This document shows, piece after piece, positions 16,847 to 27,309 of a DNA stretch of 64,000 bases (the first letter of the stretch is position 1; each line of letters opens with the position of its first letter). The position numbers were made by a program, and so were the translations under genes. Origin of the DNA: Cyanobium sp. ATX 6A2 (GTDB taxonomy: Bacteria > Cyanobacteriota > Cyanobacteriia > PCC-6307 > Cyanobiaceae). The stretch lies in contig NZ_JAGQCU010000003.1 of NCBI RefSeq assembly GCF_024346355.1, positions 1 through 64,000 of the forward strand, written 5' to 3'. A model generated the notes under the pieces. It was given only the letters and a program-made list of their open reading frames with translations. It searched no databases and had not been told where the DNA came from.

Positions 16847-19800
16847 GTGGCCTTTGTTCCCCTTCACAACCACAGCGACTACAGCCTGCTCGATGGCGCC
16901 AGCCAGCTGCCGGCGATGGTGCAGCGGGCGGTTGAGCTGGGCATGCCGGCCCTGGCCCTCACCGATCACGGCGTGATGTACGGCGCCATCGAGCTGCTGA
17001 AGCTCTGCGAGCAGGCGGGCATCAAGCCGATCATCGGCAACGAGATGTATGTGATCAACGGCTCGCTCGATGACCCCAATCCCCCCAAGAAGGAGCGCCG
17101 CTATCACCTGGTGGTGCTGGCCAGGAACGCGGTGGGGTACCGCAATCTGGTGAAGCTCACCAGCATCAGCCACCTGCGCGGCATGCGCGGCCGGGGCATC
17201 TTCTCCAGGGCCTGCATCGACAAGGCCACCCTCAGGCAGTACAGCGAGGGGCTGATCGTGGCCACCGCCTGTCTGGGGGGTGAGATCCCCCAGGCGATCC
17301 TGCGTGGCCGGCCGGACGCGGCCCGCACCGTGGCCCGTTGGTATCAGGAGGTGTTCGGCGACGACTTCTACCTGGAGATCCAGGACCACGGCGGCATCGA
17401 AGACCGCATCGTCAACACCGAGATCGCCAAGATCGGTGCCGAGCTCGGCATCGAGCTGATCGCCACCAACGACGCCCATTACCTGAGTGTGGGCGATGTG
17501 GAGGCCCACGACGCCCTGCTCTGCGTGCTCACCGGCAAGCTGATCAGCGATGAGAAACGCCTGCGCTACACGGGCACCGAGTACATCAAGAGCGAGGTGG
17601 AGATGCTGCAGCTCTTCCGCGATCACCTGAGCGCCGAGCTGATCGAGCGGGCGGTGGCCAACACGGTACGGGTGGCCGAGAAGGTGGAGGCCTACAACAT
17701 CCTTGGCCACTACCAGATGCCGCGCTTCCCGATTCCGGAGGGACACACCGCCGTGAGTTATCTGCGGGCGGTGAGCGAGCAGGGACTGCGTCGCCGGCTG
17801 GATCTGGCAGAGGCTGAGTGCTTTTCGCCCACCTATGGCGAGCGGCTGGCCTACGAGCTCGATGTGATGGAGGAGATGGGCTTTCCCACCTACTTTCTGG
17901 TGGTGTGGGATTACATCCGCTTCGCCCGCGACAACGGCATTCCCGTGGGGCCGGGCCGTGGGTCGGCCGCCGGATCGCTGGTGGCCTATGCCCTGGGCAT
18001 CACCAACATCGATCCGGTCACCAACGGCCTGCTGTTTGAGCGCTTTCTCAATCCAGAGCGCAAGTCGATGCCTGACATCGACACCGACTTCTGCATCCAG
18101 CGCCGCGGGGAGGTGATCGACTACGTCACCCGACGCTATGGCGAGGACAAGGTGGCCCAGATCATCACCTTCAACCGCATGACCTCCAAGGCGGTGCTCA
18201 AGGATGTGGCCCGGGTGCTGGATATCCCCTATGGCGAGGCCGATCGGCTGGCCAAGCTGATTCCGGTGGTGCGCGGCAAGCCGGCCAAGCTCAAGGAGAT
18301 GATCGGTGCCGACTCGCCGGCACCGGACTTCCGGGAGAAATACGAGAATGATGCCCGTGTGCGCCACTGGGTGGATCTGGCCATGCGCATTGAGGGCACC
18401 AACAAGACCTTCGGGGTACACGCCGCCGGTGTGGTGATCGCCGCCGAACCCCTCGATGAGCTGGTGCCCCTGCAGCGCAACAACGACGGCCAGGTGATCA
18501 CCCAGTACTTCATGGAAGACGTGGAGTCGATGGGGCTGCTGAAGATGGATTTCCTGGGGCTCAAGAACCTCACCATGATCGACAAGACCGTGGATCTGGT
18601 GAAGCAGAGCACAGGCATTGCGGTGGACCCCGACGCACTGCCCCTCGACGATCCCGGTACCTACGGCCTGCTGGCCCGCGGTGATCTGGAGGGCATCTTC
18701 CAGCTCGAATCCAGCGGCATGCGCCAGATCGTGCGGGATCTCAAGCCCTCATCCCTGGAGGACATCTCCTCGGTGCTGGCCCTCTATAGGCCGGGTCCCC
18801 TGGATGCCGGTCTGATCCCTAAATTCATCAACCGCAAGCATGGCCGCGAGGCCATCGAATTCGCCCACGCCAAGCTCGAACCGATCCTGCGCGAGACCTA
18901 CGGGATCATGGTGTACCAGGAGCAGATCATGAAGATCGCCCAGGATCTCGCCGGCTATTCCCTCGGCGAAGCCGATCTGCTGCGGCGGGCGATGGGCAAG
19001 AAGAAGAAGAGCGAGATGGAGAAGCATCAGAGCATCTTCGTGCAGGGGGCCAGCGCACGCGGGGTGGATTCCAAGCTCGCCGAGGCTCTGTTCGAGCAGA
19101 TGGTGCTGTTCGCGGAGTACTGCTTCAACAAGAGCCATTCCACCGCCTACGGCGCCGTGACCTATCAGACCGCCTACCTCAAGGCCCACTACCCAGTGGC
19201 CTACATGGCGGCCCTGCTCACGGTGAATTCCGGCGATTCAGCCAAGGTGCAGCGCTATATCGCCAACTGCAACGCCATGGGTATCCAGGTGATGCCCCCG
19301 GATGTGAATGCCTCCGGCATCGACTTCACCCCCGTGGGCGATCGCATCCTGTTCGGCCTCTCGGCGGTGCGCAATCTCGGAGATGGCGCCATCCGCCAGT
19401 TGATCGGCAGCCGCAGCGACGAGGGTCCGTTCCGCTCCCTGGCGGATCTCTGCGATCGCATTCCCGGCCAGCAGCTCAACCGCCGCGCCCTGGAGGCCCT
19501 GATCCACTCAGGCGCCCTCGACGCGCTCGAGGCCAGCGCCAACCGTGCCCAGCTGATGGCCGACCTCGATCTGGTGCTCGACTGGGCTGGTTCCCGCGCC
19601 CGCGACCGAGCCAGTGGCCAGGGCAACCTGTTCGATCTGCTGGTCGCAGGCGCTGGCGCACCCGCCGCTGCGGGCGCTGGCTCCGGCGTTGACGCGGACC
19701 TGAGCACCGCACCGAAGGCGGCGGCGGTGGCCGACTATCCCCCCACCGAGAAGCTGCGGCTGGAGAAGGAGCTGGTGGGGTTCTATCTCTCCGACCATCC

Positions 19801-20428
19801 CCTCAAGCAGCTGGCGGCACGGGTGAAGCTGCTCTCGCCCCTGGCCCTGGGCAATCTCGATGAGCAGGCGGACAAGGCCAGGGTGAGCGCCGTGGTGATG
19901 GTGCCCGAACTGCGCCAGGTCACCACCCGCAAGGGCGACCGCATGGCGGTGCTGCAACTGGAGGACCTCACCGGCAGCTGTGAGGCGGTGGTGTTCCCTC
20001 GCACCTATGCCCGCCTGGCGGATCACCTGATGGTGGACGCTCGCCTGCTGGTGTGGGCTTCGGTGGACAGGCGCGATGACCGGGTGCAGCTGATCGTGGA
20101 CGACTGCCGCAGCATCGACGACCTGCAGCTGCTGATGGTGGAGCTGCCCGCCGATCAGGCTGCGGACATCGCCGTGCAGCATCGCCTGCGGGAGTGCCTG
20201 CAGCGCCACAGGCCTCCCCAGGACGAGGGCGGGCTGCGGGTGCCGGTGGTGGCTTTGGTGCGCCAGGGGGATCAGACCCGCTGCGTGCGCCTCGGCTCCC
20301 AGTTCTGTGTGGCCGATCCCGCCTCGGCCCTGTCCACCCTGAGTGCTGCGGCGTTCGCGGCCCGGGTCAGTGCTCCGATCAGCCTCAGCGGATCCCCGAT
20401 CAGCGTGGGTATGGCCTCAGCCGCCTGA
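16847..20428 (+). CDS. dnaE: DNA polymerase III alpha subunit
   Basis: The replicative polymerase. The N-terminal PHP domain begins at [14 protein letters not shown]. The catalytic aspartates are D410 and D412 in P-D-I-D-T-D-F, and a third at about D568 in K-M-D-F-L-G-L. Near the C-terminus are the helix-hairpin-helix and OB-fold regions. The GTG at 16847 gives 1193 residues, usual for cyanobacterial DnaE. A GTG at 16805 would put the start inside the palindrome and adds non-conserved residues. The 3' end overlaps the convergent PAM68 gene by 12 nt. Confidence 0.96.
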   Translation: MAFVPLHNHSDYSLLDGASQLPAMVQRAVELGMPALALTDHGVMYGAIELLKLCEQAGIKPIIGNEMYVINGSLDDPNPPKKERRYHLVVLARNAVGYRNLVKLTSISHLRGMRGRGIFSRACIDKATLRQYSEGLIVATACLGGEIPQAILRGRPDAARTVARWYQEVFGDDFYLEIQDHGGIEDRIVNTEIAKIGAELGIELIATNDAHYLSVGDVEAHDALLCVLTGKLISDEKRLRYTGTEYIKSEVEMLQLFRDHLSAELIERAVANTVRVAEKVEAYNILGHYQMPRFPIPEGHTAVSYLRAVSEQGLRRRLDLAEAECFSPTYGERLAYELDVMEEMGFPTYFLVVWDYIRFARDNGIPVGPGRGSAAGSLVAYALGITNIDPVTNGLLFERFLNPERKSMPDIDTDFCIQRRGEVIDYVTRRYGEDKVAQIITFNRMTSKAVLKDVARVLDIPYGEADRLAKLIPVVRGKPAKLKEMIGADSPAPDFREKYENDARVRHWVDLAMRIEGTNKTFGVHAAGVVIAAEPLDELVPLQRNNDGQVITQYFMEDVESMGLLKMDFLGLKNLTMIDKTVDLVKQSTGIAVDPDALPLDDPGTYGLLARGDLEGIFQLESSGMRQIVRDLKPSSLEDISSVLALYRPGPLDAGLIPKFINRKHGREAIEFAHAKLEPILRETYGIMVYQEQIMKIAQDLAGYSLGEADLLRRAMGKKKKSEMEKHQSIFVQGASARGVDSKLAEALFEQMVLFAEYCFNKSHSTAYGAVTYQTAYLKAHYPVAYMAALLTVNSGDSAKVQRYIANCNAMGIQVMPPDVNASGIDFTPVGDRILFGLSAVRNLGDGAIRQLIGSRSDEGPFRSLADLCDRIPGQQLNRRALEALIHSGALDALEASANRAQLMADLDLVLDWAGSRARDRASGQGNLFDLLVAGAGAPAAAGAGSGVDADLSTAPKAAAVADYPPTEKLRLEKELVGFYLSDHPLKQLAARVKLLSPLALGNLDEQADKARVSAVVMVPELRQVTTRKGDRMAVLQLEDLTGSCEAVVFPRTYARLADHLMVDARLLVWASVDRRDDRVQLIVDDCRSIDDLQLLMVELPADQAADIAVQHRLRECLQRHRPPQDEGGLRVPVVALVRQGDQTRCVRLGSQFCVADPASALSTLSAAAFAARVSAPISLSGSPISVGMASAA

Positions 20429-20905
20429 TGAACCACTCTCGGACCCGGCACCGCCCTGGCGCAGGGCCCTGAGGGAGGCCTTGAGGCGGCCCAGATTGAC
20501 CCCGATCTGCTCGGCGCCGAACCAGCTGCCAGGCTGCGGTTCCCAGCTGGCGGAGAGCACTCCGTAGCTGAGGCCGAGCAGCCCCAGCAGGAAGAATCCC
20601 CCGGAGGCCACCAAGGTGGCACTCGGGGGGATGTCGAGAACGCCGCGGCTCACCAGCAGGTAGCTGGCCACGAACACACCCATACCCATCAGGGTGGGGA
20701 TGCCGGTGGCGATGCCGATGCGCCGGGCCATGCGGTTGGCCACGGCATCAGGGATAACCTGGGCGCGAGGGGACCGGGTGGGCGATGGGTCGGCCGATGC
20801 CGTGACGGTGGAAGAGGTGCCGGCCCCATGCTTGCCGGTGCGGCGGTGCTGCCGCTTCCCGGGACCCTTCCCCGTGGGCTGAATGCCTTTACCTTTGCCG
20901 GCCAT
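20417..20905 (-). CDS. PAM68-like photosystem assembly protein (DUF3464)
   Basis: A 162-residue protein with a basic, disordered N-terminus (about 1-45, Lys/Gly/Thr-rich) and two membrane helices (about 68-86 and 97-118). This is the architecture of PAM68, which helps assemble photosystem II or chlorophyll-binding CP47 in thylakoid membranes of plants and cyanobacteria. It follows rpsO on the same strand, a neighbourhood I believe is common in cyanobacteria. Confidence 0.85.
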   Translation of the reverse strand: MAGKGKGIQPTGKGPGKRQHRRTGKHGAGTSSTVTASADPSPTRSPRAQVIPDAVANRMARRIGIATGIPTLMGMGVFVASYLLVSRGVLDIPPSATLVASGGFFLLGLLGLSYGVLSASWEPQPGSWFGAEQIGVNLGRLKASLRALRQGGAGSESGSSGG

Positions 20906-20943
20906 GGCCTCACCTGCTGGCTGGGGTGCGGGTCACTGGCCGA

Positions 20944-21213
20944 TCAGCCGCGGATGCCGAGCTTGGCGATCAGCTGGCTGTAGCGCTCGGGGCTGATGCC
21001 CTTGAGATAGCTGAGCAGTCGCTTGCGCCGGCCGATCATCTTCAGCAGCCCCTGGCGGGAAGAGAAATCGTGCTTGTTCTGCTGCAGATGGGAGGAGAGC
21101 TGGCTGATGCGCTCGCTCAGCATCGCCACCTGCACTTCCGCCGACCCGGTATCGGTGCCGTGGGTCTGGTGGGAGTTGATCAGTTCCTGCTTTTTGGTGG
21201 TGTTGAGCGGCAT
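20944..21213 (-). CDS. rpsO: 30S ribosomal protein S15
   Basis: The 89-residue protein is full length and starts [12 protein letters not shown], with the S15 signature of helices around [16 protein letters not shown] and the [17 protein letters not shown] stretch that contacts 16S rRNA. The ATG at 21213 was chosen over an upstream in-frame ATG (21282), which adds unrelated residues. Confidence 0.97.
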   Translation of the reverse strand: MPLNTTKKQELINSHQTHGTDTGSAEVQVAMLSERISQLSSHLQQNKHDFSSRQGLLKMIGRRKRLLSYLKGISPERYSQLIAKLGIRG

Positions 21214-21315
21214 GGAGAAGGAGAGGGCGAACGCGGATTGAACTGGATCCCTGTTCAGAAATCCCGCGCGGCAATACTCCACATTACCGTCCTGCCTCCA
21301 GCCACCCCCCAGGGC

Positions 21316-21975
21316 TCAGGCGGCCTGGCGGGACAGCCAGCGCAGGCACTCGCGGATCCAGTCGTCCGCCACCCAGGGGCTTTCGCCGGCGGCGGCCTCC
21401 TGGCGGGCCACGGCCCGTAGCGCCCGGTGAATCTCCAGCACCTCGTAACCCAGCGCCGCCAGCGTCAGCTGCACCTCATCGCGGTGGTTGTCGCTGAGCT
21501 GCGGGCTCAGGGGCGCCAGGGCGTCGTCGTCGGCCTCGGCGCCGAGGGCGAGGCCGAAGCGCTGCTGCAGGCGGCTGCGCAGTTCCACCGCCAGGCGCTC
21601 AGCTGTGCGCCGTCCCACCCCGGGCGCCTGACACAGCAGGCGCAGGTCGGTCTGGACGATCGCCTGAACCAGCTGTTCGCGCTCCAGGCAGCCCAGCAGC
21701 CCCAGGGCCATCTGCGGTCCCACACCGCTCACCGCGACCAGTTCGCGGAACAGGTCCCGTTCCCCCCGCTCGCTGAAGCCGTAGAGGGTCCAGCCGTCGT
21801 CGCGCACGGCCTGGTGGATGTGCAGGGTCAGCGTGCTGCCCTGGGCCGGCAGCTGCTGCCACTGGCGCGAGCTCACCTGCACCTCGTAGCCCACGCCCTG
21901 GCACATCAGCAACAGGCCACAGCGCTTGTCCTGCTGCCAGGGATCGGCAAGTTCGCCTTGCAGCCAGCCGATCAT
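21316..21975 (-). CDS. ruvA: Holliday junction branch migration protein RuvA
   Basis: DNA-binding subunit that targets the RuvB motor to Holliday junctions. The 219-residue protein begins MIGWLQGEL (OB fold). It has the two helix-hairpin-helix motifs (LVAVSGVGPQMALGLL and LCQAPGVGRRTAERLAVEL, about 80-135), then an acidic linker and the C-terminal RuvB-contact domain. It heads the minus-strand run ruvA-rpsO-PAM68. Confidence 0.95.
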   Translation of the reverse strand: MIGWLQGELADPWQQDKRCGLLLMCQGVGYEVQVSSRQWQQLPAQGSTLTLHIHQAVRDDGWTLYGFSERGERDLFRELVAVSGVGPQMALGLLGCLEREQLVQAIVQTDLRLLCQAPGVGRRTAERLAVELRSRLQQRFGLALGAEADDDALAPLSPQLSDNHRDEVQLTLAALGYEVLEIHRALRAVARQEAAAGESPWVADDWIRECLRWLSRQAA

Positions 21976-21996
21976 GGGAGCACTTGGAACCTGCCC

Positions 21997-22491
21997 ATGG
22001 TGCCTGTCCCGCGGCCCCCTGCCCAGCTCCGCTTGCCGGTTTGTCTGCACCTGCCGCTGCCGCGCCTGCTGCGCTCCCTGGCCGCAGCGCTGGTGGCCCT
22101 GCTGCTGCTGCTGCCGCTCTCGGCCTGCGCCGGCAACTCCCAGCCGCCCCGGGGGGTGCTGCTCACTGCCCTGGCCCTGCAGATCCAGATCACCCAGGAG
22201 GCCATCGCCCAGGCCCTGGAGTTGGAGCCGAACGTCGAGGCCAGGCCCCAGGTGAGCCGGGTGCGTGTGGCCGAGCAGCAGGCGGTGAGCATCGGCGAGG
22301 CCAGGGGTCTGCGGCTGGCGGGTCAGTTTGACTGGCGTCTGAGCGGCGATCCGATCCGGATCGACAGTCCCTTCGAGATCTACCTGCAGCGCGGAGAGCG
22401 GGGCGAGAGCTGGCGCCTGGCCCGGCCGAGCGGCAGCCCCGATGGCAGCACCCAGGCCTGGCTCACCTATCCGCTTCCCCTCCAGGATTGA
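21997..22491 (+). CDS. Predicted lipoprotein of unknown function
   Basis: A 164-residue protein with a basic N-terminus, a hydrophobic core of Leu and Ala, and a lipobox L-P-L-S-A-C (Cys at about 46), so it should be anchored in a membrane facing the periplasm or lumen. The mature part is mixed alpha/beta without recognised domain; conserved-looking segments are QITQEAIAQALEL and LRLAGQFDWRL. It is divergent from ruvA and overlaps the convergent DMT gene by 29 nt. Confidence 0.75.
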   Translation: MVPVPRPPAQLRLPVCLHLPLPRLLRSLAAALVALLLLLPLSACAGNSQPPRGVLLTALALQIQITQEAIAQALELEPNVEARPQVSRVRVAEQQAVSIGEARGLRLAGQFDWRLSGDPIRIDSPFEIYLQRGERGESWRLARPSGSPDGSTQAWLTYPLPLQD

Positions 22492-23392
22492 GCTGGGGCA
22501 GCAGCCGGCGCCGGCTGCTGAGGCTGATCAGGGTGGCGGCGAGCACCAGGGCGGCGCCGGCCAGCGTCCAGCCATCCACCACTTCCCCGAAGATCAGCCA
22601 GCCCCACAGGCCGGCAAAGCCCACCTGGGCGTAGCTGATCGCCGTGGCCTGGGCGGCGGGCAGTCCCACCAGCCCGCGGGTGAGCGTCACCTGTCCCAGC
22701 TGGGTGAACAGGCCCACCCCCAGCAGCCACAGCAGCTCGAGCGGGGTGGGCAGCACCGGATTGAGCAGCACCAGGGGCAGGCTCAGGGGCACCGCCACCA
22801 GGGGGAAATAGAACACGATCACCAACGGGTGTTCGCTGGCCGCCAGGGTGCGCACGCTCACGTAGGCCACCGCCGTGCACAGGGCGCCGGCGACGGCCAC
22901 CAGCACGGCCCCGGCCGGCAGGGCCGGCGAACCAGCCAGCGGGCCGCCCGCCAGCAGCCGCGCCGGCTGGGCCACCAGCAGCACACCGGCCCAGCCCAGG
23001 GCCACCGCTGCCAGCACCCGGCGGCCGACGCGCTCTCCCAGCAGCAGCCAGGCCAGCAGGGCCGTGAAGGTGGGGTAGAGGTATTGCAGCACGGTGGCCG
23101 AGGCCAGGGGCAGGGTGCTCAGGGCCGCATACACGCACAGCAGGGCCACGCTGCCGATGGCACCGCGCCAGATCAGCAGGCCGCGCCGCTGGCCCCAGGG
23201 GTTGATCCCGGCGCGGCGCAGCAGCCACCAGCTCAGGGCCAGGCTCACCAGCGCCCGCGCCAGCACCACCTCAGCCGCCGGGATACGGCTGCCCACCTGC
23301 TTCACGCAGATGCCCATCAGCGAGAAGCTCAGGGCACTCAGCAGCATCGAGGCCACCGGGCCGCTCAAGCGGGTGGCGGCCGTCGGTGTCAC
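22463..23392 (-). CDS. DMT/EamA family permease
   Basis: About 309 residues with ten hydrophobic helices in two EamA repeats. The first repeat starts ALSFSLMGICVKQ and the second AGALCTAVAYVSVR, the characteristic drug/metabolite transporter layout. The exported substrate is unknown. The GTG at 23392 gives the full first helix; an ATG at 23347 is possible. It is divergent from dnaG. Confidence 0.88.
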   Translation of the reverse strand: MTPTAATRLSGPVASMLLSALSFSLMGICVKQVGSRIPAAEVVLARALVSLALSWWLLRRAGINPWGQRRGLLIWRGAIGSVALLCVYAALSTLPLASATVLQYLYPTFTALLAWLLLGERVGRRVLAAVALGWAGVLLVAQPARLLAGGPLAGSPALPAGAVLVAVAGALCTAVAYVSVRTLAASEHPLVIVFYFPLVAVPLSLPLVLLNPVLPTPLELLWLLGVGLFTQLGQVTLTRGLVGLPAAQATAISYAQVGFAGLWGWLIFGEVVDGWTLAGAALVLAATLISLSSRRRLLPQLNPGGEADR

Positions 23393-23560
23393 CGTCAACT
23401 CAGGGCAGCAGGAGCAGGGGCCGCATGCTGACCGATGCCCCCCGCTCCTGCGTCTGCATCCTGCGGCCAGCTCCTGCAGCGCCCGCTGTCCTCCCCCAGA
23501 ATCAACACCTCGCCAGCTCCGCGCCCCTGCCCCAGGCCGCGGGGCGTCAGCCCCCACACC

Positions 23561-25735
23561 GTGAGCCTGCCCCGCCTCCACCCGCGCACGATCGAGGCCG
23601 TCAAGGAGCGCGCCGACATCGTGGATGTGGTGGGCGAGCACGTGGTGCTCAAGAAGAAGGGACGGGAGTTCGTGGGGCTGTGCCCGTTTCACGACGACAA
23701 ATCGCCGTCGATGACCGTGTCGCCGGCCAAGCAGTTCTATTACTGCTTTTCCTGCGGCGCCGGCGGCAACGCCATCAAGTTCCTGATGGAACTGCAGCGC
23801 CAGAGCTTCGGCGATGTGGTGCTGGAGCTGGCGCGCAAATACCAGCTGCCGGTGGAAACCGTCGACGGCCCGCAGCAGGAGCGGCTGCGCCAGCAGCTCT
23901 CGCGCCGGGAGCAGCTGCACCGGGTGCTGGCCCTGGCCGCGGGCTGGTTTCGCACTCAGCTGCGGGCCCCTGAGGGTGCTGCGGCCCTGGCCTACCTGCG
24001 CGAGCAGCGGCGCCTGAGCGAGAGCACCCTGGAGGCCTTCGAGCTCGGCTTTGCCCCCGACCGGTGGGACGGCCTGCTGCAGCACCTGGGACAGGCCCAT
24101 GGGCTGGCGCCCGACCTGCTGGAGGCGGCAGGGCTGGTGGTGCCCCGCAAGGGCAGCGGTTCACCGGACACTCGCGGCTTCTACGACCGCTTCCGCGGCC
24201 GGGTGATGGTGCCGATCAAGGACCGCCAGGGGCGGGTGATCGGTTTCGGTGGCCGCAGCCTCGAGGGCGGTGAGCCGAAGTATCTCAACTCCCCGGAAAC
24301 CGAGGTGTTCGAGAAGGGCAAGCACCTGTTCGGTCTCGACCGGGCCGCCGACGCCATCCGCCGCGATGACCGGGCCGTGGTGGTGGAGGGCTATTTCGAC
24401 GTGATCGCCCTGCATGCCGCCGGCATCACCAACGCGGTGGCGGCCCTGGGCACGGCCCTGAGCAGCCAGCAGATCACCCAGCTGTGCCGCTGCAGTGACA
24501 GCCGCCGGCTGGTCCTCAACTTCGACAGCGATGGAGCGGGGGTGCGGGCCGCCCAGCGGGCCATCGGCGAGGTGGAGCAGCTGGCCCTGCAGGGCCAGCT
24601 GGAGCTGCGGGTGCTGCACCTGCCCGCCGGCAAGGATCCCGATGAGTTCCTGATCGAGCACGGCGCCGGTGACTATCGGGCCCTGCTGGATCAGGCCCCG
24701 CTCTGGCTCGACTGGCAGATCGAGCAGGTGCTCGCCGGCTGCGACCTGGGCCGGGCCGACCAGTTCCAGCAGGTGGTGACGGGTCTGGTGGCACTGCTGG
24801 GCAAGCTGCCCCAGAGCGCCGTGCGCAGCCACTACCTGCAGCAGGTGGCCGAGCGGCTCAGCGGCGGCCAGGCGCGGCTGGCGCTGCAGCTGGAGGACGA
24901 CCTGCGCCAGCAGGTGAAGGGCCAGCGCTGGCACGGCCGCTCCCAGCGCTGGGAGCAACCGGGAGAGGCGGGCCTGCGGGAGCGGGCCGAGGCGGAGGTG
25001 CTGCGCCTCTACCTGCACTGCCCCGCCGAGCGGGGCGCCATCCGCGCCGAACTGCGGCAGCGCGAGCTGGATGACTTCGCCCTGGTGCACCACCGTCAGC
25101 TCTGGGCCGCCATTTGTGCCCTGGAGGAGGACAACCTGGGCGGCGGTCGCCTGGAGGCGATCAACCGCGGCAGCGATCCCGGCCACGAGCTGGCCGATCT
25201 CGACCTGCCCCGCCTGCTGGGCCACCAGCTGGTGGTGGAGGAGAGCGTGCTGCTGAGCCGGCTGACGCCGCTGCTGGAGCCCAGTGAGCTGCAGCGTCTG
25301 GCCCTGGAGCAGCCCCTGCTGCAACTGCGTGGCGCCACCGCCACCCTGGAGCGCCAACGCAGCCTGCGCCGCTGCCGCCACCTGCTCGACGCCTGGAGCA
25401 GCCAGCGCCTGCAGACCCTGGAGCAGTGCATCGCCCGTCTGCTGGAGGAGGAACGCCAGGAGAGTGAGCCCAGCGTCCCCCCGCCCGGGTTGGTGCCTGT
25501 GGGCGATTTGGTGCCTGTTGGCGATATGGAGCAGCGCATCCAGGCCCTGTTCGCCGACCTCAACGGCGATGCCCTGCGCTTTCAGGAGCTGTATTACAGC
25601 GAGCGGCGCTACCTCGCCCAGCTCGACAGCCACCGCCGTGCCGGCCTGGCGGAGGTGGTGGCGGCTCGGCCCGAGACCGCCAAGCCGATGGCGCCACAGT
25701 CTCTGGTTTCCGGCGGCTCCGGCACCCCCGCCTAA
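23561..25735 (+). CDS. dnaG: DNA primase
   Basis: Makes RNA primers for replication. The CHC2 zinc ribbon is complete (C41, H44, C62, C65). The TOPRIM catalytic core includes VVVEGYFDVIALHAAG (the E of V-E-G-Y) and the N-F-D-S-D-G-A-G acidic motif. The C-terminal third is the helicase-binding region. The GTG at 23561 gives 724 residues beginning LPRLHPRTIEAVKERADIVDVV, the normal N-terminus; the frame extends further upstream without support. Confidence 0.95.
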   Translation: MSLPRLHPRTIEAVKERADIVDVVGEHVVLKKKGREFVGLCPFHDDKSPSMTVSPAKQFYYCFSCGAGGNAIKFLMELQRQSFGDVVLELARKYQLPVETVDGPQQERLRQQLSRREQLHRVLALAAGWFRTQLRAPEGAAALAYLREQRRLSESTLEAFELGFAPDRWDGLLQHLGQAHGLAPDLLEAAGLVVPRKGSGSPDTRGFYDRFRGRVMVPIKDRQGRVIGFGGRSLEGGEPKYLNSPETEVFEKGKHLFGLDRAADAIRRDDRAVVVEGYFDVIALHAAGITNAVAALGTALSSQQITQLCRCSDSRRLVLNFDSDGAGVRAAQRAIGEVEQLALQGQLELRVLHLPAGKDPDEFLIEHGAGDYRALLDQAPLWLDWQIEQVLAGCDLGRADQFQQVVTGLVALLGKLPQSAVRSHYLQQVAERLSGGQARLALQLEDDLRQQVKGQRWHGRSQRWEQPGEAGLRERAEAEVLRLYLHCPAERGAIRAELRQRELDDFALVHHRQLWAAICALEEDNLGGGRLEAINRGSDPGHELADLDLPRLLGHQLVVEESVLLSRLTPLLEPSELQRLALEQPLLQLRGATATLERQRSLRRCRHLLDAWSSQRLQTLEQCIARLLEEERQESEPSVPPPGLVPVGDLVPVGDMEQRIQALFADLNGDALRFQELYYSERRYLAQLDSHRRAGLAEVVAARPETAKPMAPQSLVSGGSGTPA

Positions 25736-25764
25736 GGTTTCTCCACTGGCGTGCGGCGCAGCGG

Positions 25765-26058
25765 ATGGCCTTCTTCGAGGTGCTCTGGCACGGCGAGGCC
25801 ATCGGTGACGGTGGCGATCTCGAGGAGGCCCTGCAGTGCTACGGGCTGCTTCGCCCCCTGCCGCCGAGCTGGCCCGAGGCCTGCCAGCAGGCCGGCGCCG
25901 ATCCCTGCATCCGCCGCTACGCCTCCTTTGATGCCTTTCTCGACAACGCCGACGAGCTGGAGACGATTCCGGTGTCTGCGGCGATGATCGAAGCGGCCCT
26001 GGCCTCAGCCGGAGCGCACCACGGGCAGGTCGGCCAGGCGGGTGGTGGCGGCCCGTGA
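25765..26058 (+). CDS. Small hypothetical protein downstream of dnaG
   Basis: A 97-residue acidic protein (MAFFEVLWHGEAIGDGGDLE), predicted helical, without membrane segments. Residues beyond about 80 lie in a Gly-rich tail that overlaps the convergent umuC by 54 nt. The first 75 residues have a normal protein composition. Not recognised. Confidence 0.5.
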   Translation: MAFFEVLWHGEAIGDGGDLEEALQCYGLLRPLPPSWPEACQQAGADPCIRRYASFDAFLDNADELETIPVSAAMIEAALASAGAHHGQVGQAGGGGP

Positions 26059-27306
26059 CAGCTGGCCGCGCCGCATCGCCCAGGGCCTGTGCAGGCCGCA
26101 GGCGGCCCACTGCACCGTGCCGCTGCCGTAGCGGCGGTTGAGGCCATCCACCACCGCCGTCAGGGCCCGGCGGCGGCGCTGCTGCTCCGCGCTCTGGGGC
26201 ACCAGCAGGTGGTGCTGCAGTCGGGTTTCCGGCTGCAGCTGCTGCAGCACCACGCCGGCCTTCTGCAGGGGTTTGTGGGGGTTGAACAGGCGCTCGGCCA
26301 GGGGCAGGGCCGCCGCCAGCAGCGCCGCGCTGTCGTGGCTGGCCAGGGGCAGGGTGACGGTGGCGGCGTTGGCGTAGAAGCTGGTGCCGTTGAACGGGCT
26401 GCTGCGCACGAACACGGTGAGGGCGCCGGCCCGCTGGCGCTGGCGCCGCAGCTTCTCGGCGGCCCGGCAGGTGTAGGTGGCGATCGCCTCGCGCAGCTGG
26501 GGCAGGTTGTCGATCGGCTGGGCGAAGCTGCGGCTCACACAGGTTTCGCGCTTGGCCGCCGGCAGCCGCTCCAGCGGCAGACAGGCGATCCCGCGCAGTT
26601 CCTGCTGCAGCCGCACGCCCACCACCCCGCAGCGGCGGCGCAGCTCGCCGGCGGGCAGGTCGCGCAGGGCCCGGGCGTTGACGATGCCGCGCAGCCGGCA
26701 CCAGCGGGCCAGCCGGCGGCCGATGCCCCACACGTCCTCGATCGCCACCGCCTCCAGCCAGGGGTCGGGATCGGCCACCGCCCCCAGATCGAACACGCCC
26801 TCACCCATGCGTTGGCCCGTCTCCTTGTCGGTGGCCTTGGCCAGGCGGTTGGCGGCCTTGGCCTGCACCTTGGTGGCGGCGATGCCCACCGCCACCGGCA
26901 GGCCCAGCCGGCGCTGCACATCGCGGCGCAGGCGCCGGCCCCAGCCCGTCAGGTCGCCTCCGGCGGGACGATGCAGCAGCCCGAAGGCCTCATCGATCGA
27001 GTAGATCTCGAGCTCCTCCACCCACTCCTCCAGCACGCTCATCAACCGCTGACTCATGTCGGCGTAGAGGGCGTAGTTGGAGCTGCGCACGAGCACGCCC
27101 CGCTGCTCCAGCTCCCGCTTCACCTGAAACCAGGGCTGGCCCATGCGGATGCCCAGGGCCCGGGCCTCGGCACTGCGCGAGACGATGCAGCCATCGTTGT
27201 TGGAGAGCACCACCAGCGGCCGGCCGATCAGAGCCGGATCCATCACGGCCTCGCAGGAGGCGTAGAAGTTGTTGCCGTCCACCAGCACGGTGGCCTGGCG
27301 AGTCAT
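26005..27306 (-). CDS. umuC: Y-family DNA polymerase V subunit UmuC
   Basis: Translesion polymerase induced by DNA damage. The 433-residue protein has the Y-family palm residues D10 (V-L-V-D-G-N-N-F-Y) and D105/E106 (Y-S-I-D-E-A-F), the NNDGC segment typical of UmuC rather than DinB, and the C-terminal little finger region. The ATG start lies 3 nt after the umuD stop, so the two are cotranscribed. Confidence 0.94.
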   Translation of the reverse strand: MTRQATVLVDGNNFYASCEAVMDPALIGRPLVVLSNNDGCIVSRSAEARALGIRMGQPWFQVKRELEQRGVLVRSSNYALYADMSQRLMSVLEEWVEELEIYSIDEAFGLLHRPAGGDLTGWGRRLRRDVQRRLGLPVAVGIAATKVQAKAANRLAKATDKETGQRMGEGVFDLGAVADPDPWLEAVAIEDVWGIGRRLARWCRLRGIVNARALRDLPAGELRRRCGVVGVRLQQELRGIACLPLERLPAAKRETCVSRSFAQPIDNLPQLREAIATYTCRAAEKLRRQRQRAGALTVFVRSSPFNGTSFYANAATVTLPLASHDSAALLAAALPLAERLFNPHKPLQKAGVVLQQLQPETRLQHHLLVPQSAEQQRRRRALTAVVDGLNRRYGSGTVQWAACGLHRPWAMRRGQLSRAATTRLADLPVVRSG

Positions 27307-27309
27307 GGT

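Noticed and set aside
16817-18421. Long open frame opposite the first half of dnaE
   Set aside because: Antisense shadow with His/Gly-rich composition; dnaE on the plus strand is complete.
24161-26731. 856-codon open frame on the minus strand opposite dnaG and umuC
   Set aside because: It joins the antisense of dnaG to an off-frame read of umuC, is rich in Gln, Leu and Arg, and both real genes have complete catalytic motifs.
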